A stretch of DNA of 64,000 bases. It comes from Azospirillum soli (GTDB taxonomy: Bacteria > Pseudomonadota > Alphaproteobacteria > Azospirillales > Azospirillaceae). Each line of letters begins with the position of its first letter. The first letter of the stretch is position 1. A model generated the notes under the pieces. That model saw nothing but the letters and a program-made list of their open reading frames with translations. It searched no databases and was not told where the DNA came from. Below, piece by piece: positions 1-10,111 of this stretch. The DNA is taken from NCBI RefSeq assembly GCF_017876165.1, contig NZ_JAGINQ010000004.1, forward strand, positions 365,452 through 429,451. The letters are read 5' to 3'. Both the position numbers and the translations under genes were made by a program.

Positions 1-828
1 CACGTCCTCGCCGCGCTGCATGGCCGCGATGCGGGCCTCGTGCAGCTTGTGCAGCTTGTCGTAGGTGGCCTTGATCTTCTCGAAGGTCTCGATGACCTGC
101 GGCTTCAGGGCGGCTTCCATGGCCGACAGAGACAGGCTGTTCTCGCCGTCTTCGTCGCCCTCTTCCTCGCCCTCGCCTTCGGGACGCGGCGGCTGCTCCT
201 CCTCGGTCTCCTCGGCGGCCTCGACCGCTTCGGCCAGACCCTCGGGCATCTCCTCACCGTCCGGGCCACCACCATAGGTGGCGTCCAGGTCGATGATGTC
301 GCGCAGCAGCATCTTCCCTTCCATGAGGGCGTCGTGCCACTCAAGGATGGCGCGGATGGTCAGCGGCGATTCGCAGATCGCGCCGATCATCATCTCGCGG
401 CCGGCTTCGATGCGCTTGGCGATGGCGATTTCGCCCTCGCGGGACAGCAGCTCGACCGAGCCCATCTCGCGCAGATACATGCGCACGGGGTCGTCGGTGC
501 GGCCGATGTCGTCATCGTCCAGATTGCCGGACGACCGGCCTTCGCCCTCGCCGTCGGCGTTGGCGTTGCCTTCCGAATCCTGCTCTTCCGATTCGACGAT
601 GTTGATGCCCATTTCGGACAGCATGGCCATCGTGTCTTCGATCTGCTCGGAAGACGACGTATCCTGGGGCAGAGCCGCGTTCAGCTCGTCATAGGTGACG
701 TAGCCACGCTCTTTGCCCTTGGCGATCATCTTCTTGACGGCAAGACCCATGCCGTCCATGAGCGGACCGTCACCGGATTCATCCCGGGTTTCGGAAACTT
801 CAACGCTGTTCGCAGCTTTCGTGGCCAT
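1..828 (-). CDS. rpoD: RNA polymerase primary sigma factor RpoD, N-terminal part (runs off the window)
   Basis: This is the housekeeping sigma-70 factor that directs RNA polymerase to most promoters. The reverse frame is open from position 828 to the window edge, 276 codons. It starts MATKAANSVEV, then shows sigma region 1.1 (MIAKGKERGYVTYDELNAAL), an acidic stretch, and region 1.2 with DPVRMYLREMGSVELLSREGE. A Glu-rich linker typical of the non-conserved region follows. The ATG at 828 is the first in-frame start that gives the usual alphaproteobacterial N-terminus, although its Shine-Dalgarno sequence is weak. Regions 2 to 4 lie beyond the window. It reads in the same direction as dnaG, which is upstream, the classical macromolecular-synthesis arrangement. 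Confidence 0.95.
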   Translation of the reverse strand, partial: MATKAANSVEVSETRDESGDGPLMDGMGLAVKKMIAKGKERGYVTYDELNAALPQDTSSSEQIEDTMAMLSEMGINIVESEEQDSEGNANADGEGEGRSSGNLDDDDIGRTDDPVRMYLREMGSVELLSREGEIAIAKRIEAGREMMIGAICESPLTIRAILEWHDALMEGKMLLRDIIDLDATYGGGPDGEEMPEGLAEAVEAAEETEEEQPPRPEGEGEEEGDEDGENSLSLSAMEAALKPQVIETFEKIKATYDKLHKLHEARIAAMQRGEDV

Positions 829-984
829 GCGATCGATGCCCCCGCATTACCCCATTAGAAAAAGACAAATGGCGCGTGCCGCAGCGGCCCCCCGCTGACG
901 ATCCGCCCCTGCTAACCCGGTTGTGTACCGCCCCGAACCATGCGCGGCCTTACCCTTCCGTTCGGCGCCCGGCCGTCATAACAG

Positions 985-2901
985 CTAGGCATCGTCGAGG
1001 TCCTCGTCATCCGTCATACCCATTCCGGACCTGATAACCTCCTGTTGAAGGGCCACGACCCGCGCGAAGTTCGCTTCGCTGTTGTCACGGGCCAAAGCCG
1101 CCTCCGCTTCCCTCAAATCGGCCATCACCTGCCGATGATGCAGATGCCGCCATGTCGGCCACCACCCCCGTTTGGCCTCCAAGGCGGAAGCATCCGGTCG
1201 TGCGAAGCCGGCGTGAACGTAAGTCGACTCACTCAGCAGAGAGCCGACAATGGTGTCATGGCCGGCGAGAGACAAGTGGCGACAAAGCGAAGCGGCGTCA
1301 AGTCCCGAGTCGTTTTTCGCGTTTCCGGACAGCGTTTCGATGACCGCGCGCCGCAAATCATCGAGCGCCGGATCGGCGAACGGGAGCATACCGAGCGATT
1401 CCCCCAACTCGTCAAACAGATCAGGGTGGTTGATCATCACGGCCAGAAGAACGCGCTCGCGCGCATGGGGCAAATGGGCGGGATTGCGCCGTTTGTGGCC
1501 CGGCTGCGGCCCGGTGCGCAGGCCCGGCGTGCCGGGAACGTGGCGGCGCGGCGGCTGGCCGGGACGCCCCCCCACCCATTGGCCGGGCTGCCACGGCGCC
1601 CGTCCGGGACGCTGGCGCGGCGGCGGGGCGAAGGCCTCGTCCACGCGGCGGCGCATTTCCGTGCGATAGAAGATTTGAACGTCCCGGTCGGCGATTTGCC
1701 CCACCCGCGCCTCCAGCGCGGCCTTCACGGCGGCCTTCGATTCGGGGGTGTCGGTGGGCTTGCCCTCGGTCTCCATCCGCCAGACCGCCTCGGACAGCGG
1801 AATGGCGTCGTCCAGCAACGCCTGCATGGCGCGGGCACCCTGAAGGCGGATCAGGCTGTCGGGGTCCTCCCCCTCCGGCAGGAAGGCGACGCGGGCCGAA
1901 TGGCCGGGGGCGAGGTGCGGCAGGATGCGCTCCACCGCCCGCCACGCGGCGCGCCGGCCGGCGTTGTCGCCGTCGAAGCACAGGAACGGCACCTTTTCCG
2001 CGTCGGGGATGAGTTTCCACAGCTCCTGCACCTGCGTCTCGGTCAGCGCGGTGCCGAGCGGCGCCACCGCCCCCTCAAAGCCGGCGCGGACAAGGGCGAT
2101 CACGTCCATGTAGCCTTCGGCGACGATCACCGGCTTGCCGTCGGCCGCCGCCTGCCGCGCCCGCGACAGGCCGTAGAGCAGCGTGCCCTTCTGGAAAAGC
2201 GGCGTGTCGGAGGTGTTGACGTATTTCGGCCCGTCGCCCTCCAGGATGCGCCCGCCGAAGGCGACCACCCGGCCGCGCCGGTCGGTGACCGGGAAGATCA
2301 CGCGGTTGCGGAAGAAGCTGAAGGGCGTCCGCCCGTCGTCCGGCCGCTTCAGCAGGCCGGCGGTGACCATGTCCTCCTCGGCGAAGTTCAGCTTCAGCAG
2401 ATGCTGGCGCAGCGCCCCGGAATCGCCGGGCGCGAAGCCCAGCCGGAAGCGGGCCATGATTTCCGGGTCGAGGCCCCGGCGCTGAAAATACTCCAGCCCC
2501 GCCCGCCCCACGGGGGCGTAGAGCTGCTGTTCGAACCAGCGCGCCGCCTGCTCGACGAGGTCATGGAGCGTCTTGCGGCGCTCGTAGCGCTGCTTGTCCT
2601 CTTCGGTGGCGCGGGGGACCGGCAGGCCCGCCTCCCCCGCCAGCGCCTCGACCGCCTCGGGGAAGGCCAGATTGTCGTGGCGCATCACGAAACCGATGAT
2701 GTCGCCGTGGGCCCCGCAGCCGAAGCAATGGAAGAAGCCCTTCTGGTCGTTGACGTAGAAGGAGGGCGTCTTCTCGTGGTGGAACGGGCACGGGGCCTTG
2801 TATTCGCGCCCGGCGCGGATCAGGCGCATGCGCTTGCCGACGACGTCGGACAGCGCCAGCCGGGTGCGCAACTCCTCCAGGAATTGGGGCGGAAAGGCCA
2901 T
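985..2901 (-). CDS. dnaG: DNA primase DnaG
   Basis: DnaG makes the RNA primers for replication and works with the replicative helicase. The 638-residue protein has the N-terminal CHC2 zinc finger (Cys38, His41, Cys59, Cys62 in the CPFHHEKTPSF and CFGCGAHG motifs). The catalytic core and Toprim domain follow (AEGYMDVIAL near residue 265, then FDGDNAGRRA). A Pro/Arg-rich linker precedes the C-terminal helicase-interaction domain. Length matches the family. It lies 157 bp upstream of rpoD on the same strand, the order conserved in many proteobacteria, so co-transcription is likely. Confidence 0.97.
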   Translation of the reverse strand: MAFPPQFLEELRTRLALSDVVGKRMRLIRAGREYKAPCPFHHEKTPSFYVNDQKGFFHCFGCGAHGDIIGFVMRHDNLAFPEAVEALAGEAGLPVPRATEEDKQRYERRKTLHDLVEQAARWFEQQLYAPVGRAGLEYFQRRGLDPEIMARFRLGFAPGDSGALRQHLLKLNFAEEDMVTAGLLKRPDDGRTPFSFFRNRVIFPVTDRRGRVVAFGGRILEGDGPKYVNTSDTPLFQKGTLLYGLSRARQAAADGKPVIVAEGYMDVIALVRAGFEGAVAPLGTALTETQVQELWKLIPDAEKVPFLCFDGDNAGRRAAWRAVERILPHLAPGHSARVAFLPEGEDPDSLIRLQGARAMQALLDDAIPLSEAVWRMETEGKPTDTPESKAAVKAALEARVGQIADRDVQIFYRTEMRRRVDEAFAPPPRQRPGRAPWQPGQWVGGRPGQPPRRHVPGTPGLRTGPQPGHKRRNPAHLPHARERVLLAVMINHPDLFDELGESLGMLPFADPALDDLRRAVIETLSGNAKNDSGLDAASLCRHLSLAGHDTIVGSLLSESTYVHAGFARPDASALEAKRGWWPTWRHLHHRQVMADLREAEAALARDNSEANFARVVALQQEVIRSGMGMTDDEDLDDA

Positions 2902-3022
2902 GGGTGAGCGTCACCGTGACGGGATGGGCAGAACCCTATAGCAGAACGCCGCCGGACACTCCAACGGCTCCGCCCGCGTTCGGTCTACTCCGCCGGCACC
3001 CCGCCCTTCAGCCGCCCGCCCC

Positions 3023-3481
3023 TCAGCCGCCGGAAAGCTGCTGCTTCACCACGGGGCCGGCCTTGGCGAAGTCCATCTGGCCGGCGTAGCGGGCCTTCAG
3101 CTCCGCCATCACCTTGCCCATGTCCTTGATGCTGGCCGCACCCGTCTCGGCGACCACGGCCTGGACGGCGGCGTTCACCTCCTCGTCCGACATCTGCTTC
3201 GGCAGGAAGCCTTCGATGACGCCGATCTCCTCGCGCTCCTGCTCGGCGAGTTCGAGGCGGCCGCCCTGCTCGTACAGGCTGATGGATTCGCGGCGCTGCT
3301 TGATCATGGTCTGCAGCATCGACAGGATTTCGGCGTCGTCCAGTTCGGGGGCGCCGCGCGTGCGCGCCGCGATGTCGCGATCCTTCAACGCGGCCAGGAT
3401 CAGGCGCACGGTGGACACCGCGCGCTGGTTCTTGGCGAGCATCGCCTGCTTCAAGGCCTCGTTCAGCCGCGTGCGCAGCAT
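3023..3481 (-). CDS. GatB/YqeY domain-containing protein
   Basis: This 152-residue protein matches the stand-alone GatB/YqeY family. The motifs are RLILAALKDRDIAARTRG, MIKQRRESISLYEQGGR and the C-terminal ELKARYAGQMDFAKAGPVVKQQL. The domain resembles the tRNA-binding tail of the GatB amidotransferase subunit, but the role of free YqeY proteins is not settled. An upstream in-frame start at 3586 exists. I chose the ATG at 3481 because GAGGGA lies about 8 nt before it and the family normally starts there (MLRTRLNEALKQAM). It sits between carA and dnaG, a common alphaproteobacterial neighbourhood. Confidence 0.9.
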   Translation of the reverse strand: MLRTRLNEALKQAMLAKNQRAVSTVRLILAALKDRDIAARTRGAPELDDAEILSMLQTMIKQRRESISLYEQGGRLELAEQEREEIGVIEGFLPKQMSDEEVNAAVQAVVAETGAASIKDMGKVMAELKARYAGQMDFAKAGPVVKQQLSGG

Positions 3482-3805
3482 GCCTGTTCCCTCATCTCGA
3501 TAGGCCGGGACACCCCGGCACGGACCGGCAATATTCCTAAAATGCCGGCGGATTGCCACGGCAATTCGTTTCCGCACCCCGACCATGCAAACGGACCGCT
3601 GGAAATCGGATCACCAATCGTCATATACGGTTGACCGGCCCACCCGTCCCGATTAATCGGTCCCGGCTCCGTCCGCGTGTCCTCACGGATTTTCGGACGA
3701 ACCAGGAGCGAACGGCGACGCGTGCGCCGAGCGGGACGAACGCGCTGTCGCCGTTCCGCAACACGATTATATGTACCCGCGGCGGCTCTTGATAAGGTCT
3801 GAAGG

Positions 3806-4981
<1,176 letters not shown>

Positions 4982-5004
4982 GCGTCCCAGCCATACGAAC
5001 GCAA

Positions 5005-5035
5005 GAAAGGGAGCCGGCTTCGGCTCCCTTTTCTT
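5005..5035. terminator. Bidirectional intrinsic terminator between carA and the DUF421 gene
   Basis: A perfect 8-bp GC-rich stem (5009-5016 with 5021-5028, GGGAGCCG / CGGCTCCC) with a GCTT loop. TTTTCTT lies on one side and AAGAAA on the other, so it can terminate both convergent genes. It begins 27 nt after the carA stop. Confidence 0.85.
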
Positions 5036-5038
5036 ATG

Positions 5039-5611
5039 TCAGCCCAACTCCACGCGCACGGTCTGCACGCCGTCGGCGACGGCGATCTCCACGACCTTGG
5101 GCGCGCTTTTGGCCTTGATGACGCTGATGTCGCCGTTGCGCTCCAGACGGGCCTCGGTCACCTGATCGACGCCGGTCATCCCGTGGCGGCGCAGATCCTC
5201 GTCTAGGTCCCTCTGGGTCAGGTGCGCGCGCCGCATCGCCGCCCAATCGACCGTGCCGTCGCGGACCAGAAGCCGCGCGTCGCCCTTCACCAGCCAGCCG
5301 AAGCCATGGAACCGGCAGCCGATGGCGGAGATGGCGGCGTGCAGCGCGATCAGCATCGCCGCCGCGCCGAGCGCCGGCACGAACGGAGCGTTGCCGGTGA
5401 TGGCGCGGCTGACGACGGAGCCCAGCATGATGCCGAGGATCACATCGAAGGCCGTGGCCTTGCCCATGAACCGCTTCTTGCCGAGGCGGACCATCGCCAC
5501 GGTCACGACATAGACGACGACTGCCCGCAGGACCATCTGGCCGAGGCCCAGTTCCTTGCCGTCGAGGCCGAGTCCCAGAGCGAATCGCACCACCGCCGCA
5601 ATCTCATCCAT
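5039..5611 (-). CDS. DUF421 (YetF-like) membrane protein
   Basis: A 190-residue protein with three N-terminal hydrophobic segments (roughly residues 25-45, 55-72 and 78-98) and a C-terminal soluble domain. It carries the family-typical stretches GKKRFMGKATAFDVILGIMLGS and VRDGTVDWAAMRRAHLTQRDLDEDLRRHG. These match the YetF/DUF421 family of inner-membrane proteins, whose function is largely unknown. It converges on carA and shares the terminator. The next genes on this strand are two small envelope-type proteins. Confidence 0.85.
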   Translation of the reverse strand: MDEIAAVVRFALGLGLDGKELGLGQMVLRAVVVYVVTVAMVRLGKKRFMGKATAFDVILGIMLGSVVSRAITGNAPFVPALGAAAMLIALHAAISAIGCRFHGFGWLVKGDARLLVRDGTVDWAAMRRAHLTQRDLDEDLRRHGMTGVDQVTEARLERNGDISVIKAKSAPKVVEIAVADGVQTVRVELG

Positions 5612-5680
5612 CTCTGCCCCCGTCCCTTCCGTCTTCTACGACGGGAAACGACGGCAGCCGGCGGCGGTGCCATTTCTTCG

Positions 5681-5947
5681 CTATTTCCCGCCACCGGGTT
5701 TGGTGCGGGGCTGGACGCGCTCCACGCCGCCGAAGGCGGTGGCACCGCCACGACCGCCGGCGCCGCCGGCCTGCCCGACCTGGGTGTCATCCACCTCGGT
5801 CGTCTTGCCGGGGCTCTTGCGGCCCTGGCCGTCGGCCGGCTTTTCCGGCCCGCAGGGCGGAGTCATGGGGCCGGGCTTCTCGTTGAAGGGCGCCTGGCCG
5901 GTGGTCTGCCAGTCGGCGCCGCTCCGCTCATTCCGTTTATCGGACAT
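5681..5947 (-). CDS. Small Gly/Pro-rich hypothetical protein
   Basis: An 88-residue hydrophilic protein starting MSDKRNERSGADW, rich in Gly, Pro and Lys, with no signal peptide or membrane segment and probably disordered. I chose the ATG at 5947, not the start 9 codons upstream, because GGAGGGAG lies about 8 nt before it. It is 23 nt downstream of the single-span membrane protein gene, so the two may be one transcript. I do not recognise a family. Confidence 0.6.
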   Translation of the reverse strand: MSDKRNERSGADWQTTGQAPFNEKPGPMTPPCGPEKPADGQGRKSPGKTTEVDDTQVGQAGGAGGRGGATAFGGVERVQPRTKPGGGK

Positions 5948-5970
5948 CGTAAATTCTCCCTCCTGCACGC

Positions 5971-6339
5971 TCACAGAAACACCGCCATCAGGGCCAAAAT
6001 CGCCACCACCACGAACAGCGCCGGGATCGCCATCCCACCGCCCGACCAGCCGGAGCGGGTCGAAGACGGCGTCACGGTGGAATGCGTCACGGTGGAATGC
6101 CGGGCATTGGGCGAGACGCCCTCGGCGGCAAGGCCCGGATTGGCCGGCCCGGTGCGGTCGTCCACCGGTGGGCGCTGGCGCAGAGTGCCGTCCCGGACAT
6201 CGGCCGGCGAACCGCCGGGATAGTCGGGGCGCGGATTGCCCGTGCCGGGACCGGCCCCGACGTTGCTGGGTCTGCCATTGTTGGGGCTGCCTTTGCCGGA
6301 CGCGGTATCGTCAGGGTTGCGGTCAACCATTCCGGTCAC
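5971..6339 (-). CDS. Small tail-anchored membrane protein, unknown function
   Basis: A 122-residue protein with a low-complexity N-terminal region rich in Asn, Pro, Gly and Asp, and a single hydrophobic C-terminal segment (GGGMAIPALFVVVAILALMAVFL). This suggests a C-terminally anchored inner-membrane protein. The GTG at 6339 is preferred because GAAGGA lies 5 nt upstream; an ATG three codons later has no good Shine-Dalgarno. An 11-residue repeat-like stretch (HSTVTHSTVTPSS) precedes the membrane span. It is divergent from the hybrid kinase gene. Confidence 0.6.
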   Translation of the reverse strand: MTGMVDRNPDDTASGKGSPNNGRPSNVGAGPGTGNPRPDYPGGSPADVRDGTLRQRPPVDDRTGPANPGLAAEGVSPNARHSTVTHSTVTPSSTRSGWSGGGMAIPALFVVVAILALMAVFL

Positions 6340-6508
6340 CCAAGTCCTTCGCCAAAAGTTTGCGTTCCTCGCAATCAGGCAACAGAACGAGTCCCGGCCG
6401 GTTCCCCTTGGACGCGTCTATTTCGATGGGGGTATGTCTTTTCAGGCCGGACTCTGCGATGTTGCGGGCCCGCGCCGCCGCTCAACCAACGCGAGGAAAG
6501 ACACGACC

Positions 6509-9500
6509 GTGCCTGTTCGGGAACCGATCTCGGACCTGCAAGCCCAACCTGCGGAAAGCGGCACCGCCCCCCGCACGCCGGCCGGTGGCCTGTCTTTGCG
6601 CGCCGGGCTCGTGCTGCTGGTGATGGCGGCGCTGCTGCCGGTGCTGGCCTTCGCCGGCTGGACGGTGATCCGCATGGCCGAGGCCCAGCGGGCAACCATC
6701 GAGCGGTCGGGCCAGGATCTCGCCCGAACGATGGCCGTCGCCATCGACCGTGAGCTGACCTCCATGGTCACGGCGCTGCAGGTGCTGACGAACTCCCACC
6801 ACATCGCCACGGATGATTTCGCCGCCTTCCACCGGCAGGCCACCAACGTGCTGCGCGACAAGGACATTCGGCGCGAGGGAATCCACATCGTCCTGTCCGA
6901 CGGGAACGGCCAGCAGATCGTCAGCACGCGCCGCCCTTATGGCGAACCGCTGCCGCGCGCGGCGGTGCCGGCCCTGATCCGCCGGGCGGCGGAAACCGGC
7001 CAACCGCAGATTTCGGAGCTGTTCACCGGCGCCGTGGCCAGCCGCCCCGTGGTCGCCGTCGCCGTGCCGGTCCCGCGCGAAGGCGGGGTGAACCGGGTCC
7101 TGTCGATGAGCGTCCCGACCGAAGTCCTGGCGGCCGTCCTGGCCAACCAGACGCTGCCGACCGGGTGGATCGCCGGCCTGTGGGACCGCAAGGGCGTCTT
7201 CATCACCCGGACGAAGGCGCCGGAGGCGTTCACCGGCACGCCCGTATCGCCGGACACCTTCCAGCTGACATCGACGACGCCGGCCGGAACCTTCCGCTTC
7301 AACGCGCGCGACGGCGTTCCCTTCTTCAACGCCTTCGCCCGGTCGGACCTGTCGGGCTGGACCGTCGCCGTGGGCGTGCCGCAGGCCATCATCGACGAGC
7401 CGATGCGCCAGTCGGTGACCCTGGTGCTGAGCGGGGGCGGCATCCTGCTGATGCTCAGCCTGCTGATGACGCTGGCGGTCGGCCGGCGCATCACCGAGCC
7501 GGTGACCGCGCTCGCCGAATCCGCGCTGGCGCTCGGCCGCGGATCCATCCCCGCCGCGCCGGTTCTGGCCGAGCGCACCCTGCTGCGCGAGGTGAACGAG
7601 GTGGCCGGCGCGCTCGCCACCACCGCCCGGCGCCTGCGCGATAGCGAGGCACAGCAGCGGCTCGCCATGGAAGCGGTCGGCCTCGGCGTCTGGCGCTTCG
7701 ACGCGCGCGGCGGGCAGTTCCACGGCTGGGGCCGCACGGCCGCGCTGCTCGGCGTGTCCGCCACCGGCGGGTCGTCGCTGGAGGCGTGGATCCGCAACGT
7801 CGCGGCCGACCACCGCGACCGCATCCGCATCGCCCTGCACCGCGACGGTCCGGCCGCCGGTGAGTTCGAGGTGGAGTTCCCGGTGGGCTCCCCCGATGGC
7901 CGGGTGCGCTGGCTGGCCATGCGGGGCGCCTTTCTCGCCGACCCCGATCCGCAGGCAACGCGCGCCGTCGGCATCCTGGAAGACGTCACCGAGCGCCGCC
8001 GCGCCCACGAGGAGCAGCTGGGCGAGGTGGTGGAGCGCCACGCCGCCGACCGCCGCCTGTTCGCCGCGATCATCGAGAGCAGCGGCGACATGATCGTCGC
8101 CATGGACCAGGATCTGCGCTTCATCCTGTTCAACAACGCCTACCAGGACGAGTTCGAGTCCCTCTTCGGCCAGCGCCCGGAGATCGGCGCCTCGCTGCTC
8201 GACATGCTGGCCGGACTGCCGGACATGGAGGCGGCGGCGCGGGAGCTGTGGGGCCGCGCGCTGTCCGGCGAGAGCTTCACCATCGTTTCCGACTTCGGCA
8301 ACCCGATCCTGCGCCGCCGCCGCTACGAGCTGGCCTTCGGCACGATCCTGGACGCGGGCGACCGGCGCATTGGCGCCTTCCACGTCGCCCGCGACATCAG
8401 CGAACGCGAGCGCGCCCAAGCGGCGCTGCGCGACGCCGAGGAGGCGCTGCACCAGGCCCGCAAGATGGACGCCATCGGCCAGTTGACCGGCGGTATCGCG
8501 CACGACTTCAACAACCTGCTCCAGGCCATCGGGTCGGCGCTCTATCTGATCGAGGCGAAGGCGGACATCGACGGCGGCCCAGCCGGCGAGGCGCTGAGCA
8601 TGGCGACCAGAGCGGTGGATCGCGGCGCCACGCTGACCCAGCACCTGCTGGCCTTCTCGCGCCGCCAGCGGCTGGAGCCGAAGACGGTGGACGTCGGCGC
8701 CCTGGTCCAGGGCATGGTTGGGCTGCTGGAGCGGACGCTCGGCGGCACGATCCACATCATGACGGAGACCGAGCCCGGCCTGTGGGCCGCGCAGGTGGAC
8801 CCCAGCCAACTGGAAATGGCGCTGCTGAACCTCGCCATCAACGCGCGCGACGCCATGCCCGGCGGCGGAACGCTGGTGATCCGCAGCGTCAACTGCGCGG
8901 CCGATGCCGCCGCGCGTCCGGCCGATCTCGCCCCCGGCGACTTCGTCCGAATCGCGGTGACCGACACCGGCACGGGCATGAGCCCCGACGTCGCCGCCCG
9001 CGTCTTCGAGCCCTTTTTCACCACCAAGGGCGTCGGCCACGGCACTGGCCTCGGCCTATCCATGGTGCACGGGCTGGCAGCGCAGTCCGGCGGCACGGCG
9101 ACGCTCGACACCCGTATCGGCGCCGGCACGACGGTGGCGCTCTACCTGCCGCGCGCCGAGATTGGGGAAAGGATGCTGGAGGCCGCCGTCCCGGAACCCG
9201 AGGCTGCCAAGCATCAGCGTTTCGCCACCGTCCTCGTGGTGGAGGACGAGGCGCTCGTCCGCATGACCACCGTGACGGTCCTGGAGCAGGCCGGTTTCCA
9301 CGTCACGGAGGCGTCCAGCGCCATCGAGGCTTTGGAGATTCTGTCCGGCGAGACGGAGGTGGACCTCGTGCTGACCGACTACGCCATGCCCGGCATGACG
9401 GGGCTTGAGCTGATCCGGACCCTGCGCGCCGAGCGGCCGAACCTGCCGGTGCTGATGGTCACCGGCTACGCCGAGATCCCCAAGGCCGCGCAGATCGACG

Positions 9501-9595
9501 GGCTGACGATCATCCAGAAGCCCTACCGTTCGGAGGAGCTGGAGGCCCGCATCCGCGCGACCCTCGCCCCGCCCTCCCCTGTGGGCATGCCATGA
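6509..9595 (+). CDS. Membrane hybrid sensor histidine kinase (Cache-HAMP-PAS-PAS-HisKA-HATPase-REC)
   Basis: A 1028-residue two-component sensor. The order is TM1 (about 29-54), a periplasmic Cache-like domain (55-298), TM2 (about 303-325), HAMP (to about 378) and two PAS-like domains (about 385-500 and 515-635). HisKA follows with the phospho-acceptor His665 in GGIAHDFNNLL, then HATPase_c with N-box NLAINARDAMPGGG, and a C-terminal receiver with Asp957 in VLTDYAMPG. The frame is open from 6236, but GAGGAAAG lies 8 nt before the GTG at 6509, giving a normal N-terminus. The signal is not predictable, and no partner regulator is adjacent, so output probably goes through a distant Hpt or regulator protein. 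Confidence 0.9.
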   Translation: MPVREPISDLQAQPAESGTAPRTPAGGLSLRAGLVLLVMAALLPVLAFAGWTVIRMAEAQRATIERSGQDLARTMAVAIDRELTSMVTALQVLTNSHHIATDDFAAFHRQATNVLRDKDIRREGIHIVLSDGNGQQIVSTRRPYGEPLPRAAVPALIRRAAETGQPQISELFTGAVASRPVVAVAVPVPREGGVNRVLSMSVPTEVLAAVLANQTLPTGWIAGLWDRKGVFITRTKAPEAFTGTPVSPDTFQLTSTTPAGTFRFNARDGVPFFNAFARSDLSGWTVAVGVPQAIIDEPMRQSVTLVLSGGGILLMLSLLMTLAVGRRITEPVTALAESALALGRGSIPAAPVLAERTLLREVNEVAGALATTARRLRDSEAQQRLAMEAVGLGVWRFDARGGQFHGWGRTAALLGVSATGGSSLEAWIRNVAADHRDRIRIALHRDGPAAGEFEVEFPVGSPDGRVRWLAMRGAFLADPDPQATRAVGILEDVTERRRAHEEQLGEVVERHAADRRLFAAIIESSGDMIVAMDQDLRFILFNNAYQDEFESLFGQRPEIGASLLDMLAGLPDMEAAARELWGRALSGESFTIVSDFGNPILRRRRYELAFGTILDAGDRRIGAFHVARDISERERAQAALRDAEEALHQARKMDAIGQLTGGIAHDFNNLLQAIGSALYLIEAKADIDGGPAGEALSMATRAVDRGATLTQHLLAFSRRQRLEPKTVDVGALVQGMVGLLERTLGGTIHIMTETEPGLWAAQVDPSQLEMALLNLAINARDAMPGGGTLVIRSVNCAADAAARPADLAPGDFVRIAVTDTGTGMSPDVAARVFEPFFTTKGVGHGTGLGLSMVHGLAAQSGGTATLDTRIGAGTTVALYLPRAEIGERMLEAAVPEPEAAKHQRFATVLVVEDEALVRMTTVTVLEQAGFHVTEASSAIEALEILSGETEVDLVLTDYAMPGMTGLELIRTLRAERPNLPVLMVTGYAEIPKAAQIDGLTIIQKPYRSEELEARIRATLAPPSPVGMP

Positions 9596-9602
9596 CAGGC
9601 CG

Positions 9603-9899
9603 ATGGACGCCCTTCCGCCTTGCCCGCTCTGCGGCCGTCCGATGATGCCGGGGCCGAGCCTGAACGAACACCACCTCGTCCCGCGCACCTACGGGGGACG
9701 GGAGACGGTGACCATGCACCGCATCTGCCACGCCAAGATCCACGCCGTGCTGAGCGAACAGCAACTGCGTGACCACTATCATACGGTCGAAAGCCTGCGC
9801 GGCCATCCGGACATCGCGTCCTTCCTCCGCTGGGTCGCCCGCAAGCCGCCGGAGTTCATGGACCGACACGATTCCGGACGCGGGAAGAGGAAGCGGTGA
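9603..9899 (+). CDS. Small HNH-type endonuclease-like protein
   Basis: A 98-residue protein with a zinc-binding CPLCG knuckle (Cys7, Cys10) and an HNH-like core (NEHHLVPRTYGGRETV then RICHAKIHAVL). This beta-beta-alpha metal fold is typical of HNH nucleases. The C-terminus is Arg/Lys-rich. It starts 7 nt after the hybrid kinase stop, so it is probably on that transcript, but there is no obvious functional link. Whether it cuts DNA cannot be told from the sequence; many short HNH proteins of this type are uncharacterised. Confidence 0.75.
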   Translation: MDALPPCPLCGRPMMPGPSLNEHHLVPRTYGGRETVTMHRICHAKIHAVLSEQQLRDHYHTVESLRGHPDIASFLRWVARKPPEFMDRHDSGRGKRKR

Positions 9900-9978
9900 C
9901 CGTCTCCCCTTCGTCCTCCCCGCGAAGGCGCACGGTTGTCCGGGGAAGCGTGCCCGCTCGGAGCGTTCCGTCTCCTCA

Positions 9979-10064
9979 CCGTCATCCCCGCGAAGGCGGG
10001 GATCCAGGATCTCCGCGGTTCAATGCTTGTCCGGGCTGGATTCCCGCCTGCGCGGGAATGACGA
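9979..10064. repeat. REP-like inverted pair
   Basis: Two copies of a short palindromic repeat face each other: GTCATCCCCGCGAAGGCGGG at 9981 and, inverted, CTGGATTCCCGCCTGCGCGG ending near 10063. Each is itself a hairpin. A degenerate third copy (TCCTCCCCGCGAAGGCG) starts near 9911. This is the usual form of dispersed extragenic palindromes in proteobacteria. It lies between convergent genes and may also slow transcription. Confidence 0.75.
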
Positions 10065-10111
10065 CATAAGGACAGGCATACGGCGAAGACGGGCCGCCCA
10101 AACCGGCGTGG

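Noticed and set aside
1045..2907. 620-codon forward frame opposite dnaG
   Set aside because: A shadow of the GC-rich dnaG coding strand; the reverse protein has all the primase motifs.
6236..6508. Upstream extension of the hybrid kinase frame
   Set aside because: It would run back through the divergent membrane-protein gene; GAGGAAAG before the GTG at 6509 gives a normal signal-anchor start.
6482..9040. 852-codon minus-strand frame opposite the hybrid kinase
   Set aside because: Low-complexity composition typical of antisense frames in GC-rich genes; the forward frame has clear domains.
9979..10064. Repeat pair considered as a CRISPR or terminator
   Set aside because: Only two inverted copies without spacer pattern; fits dispersed extragenic palindromes.
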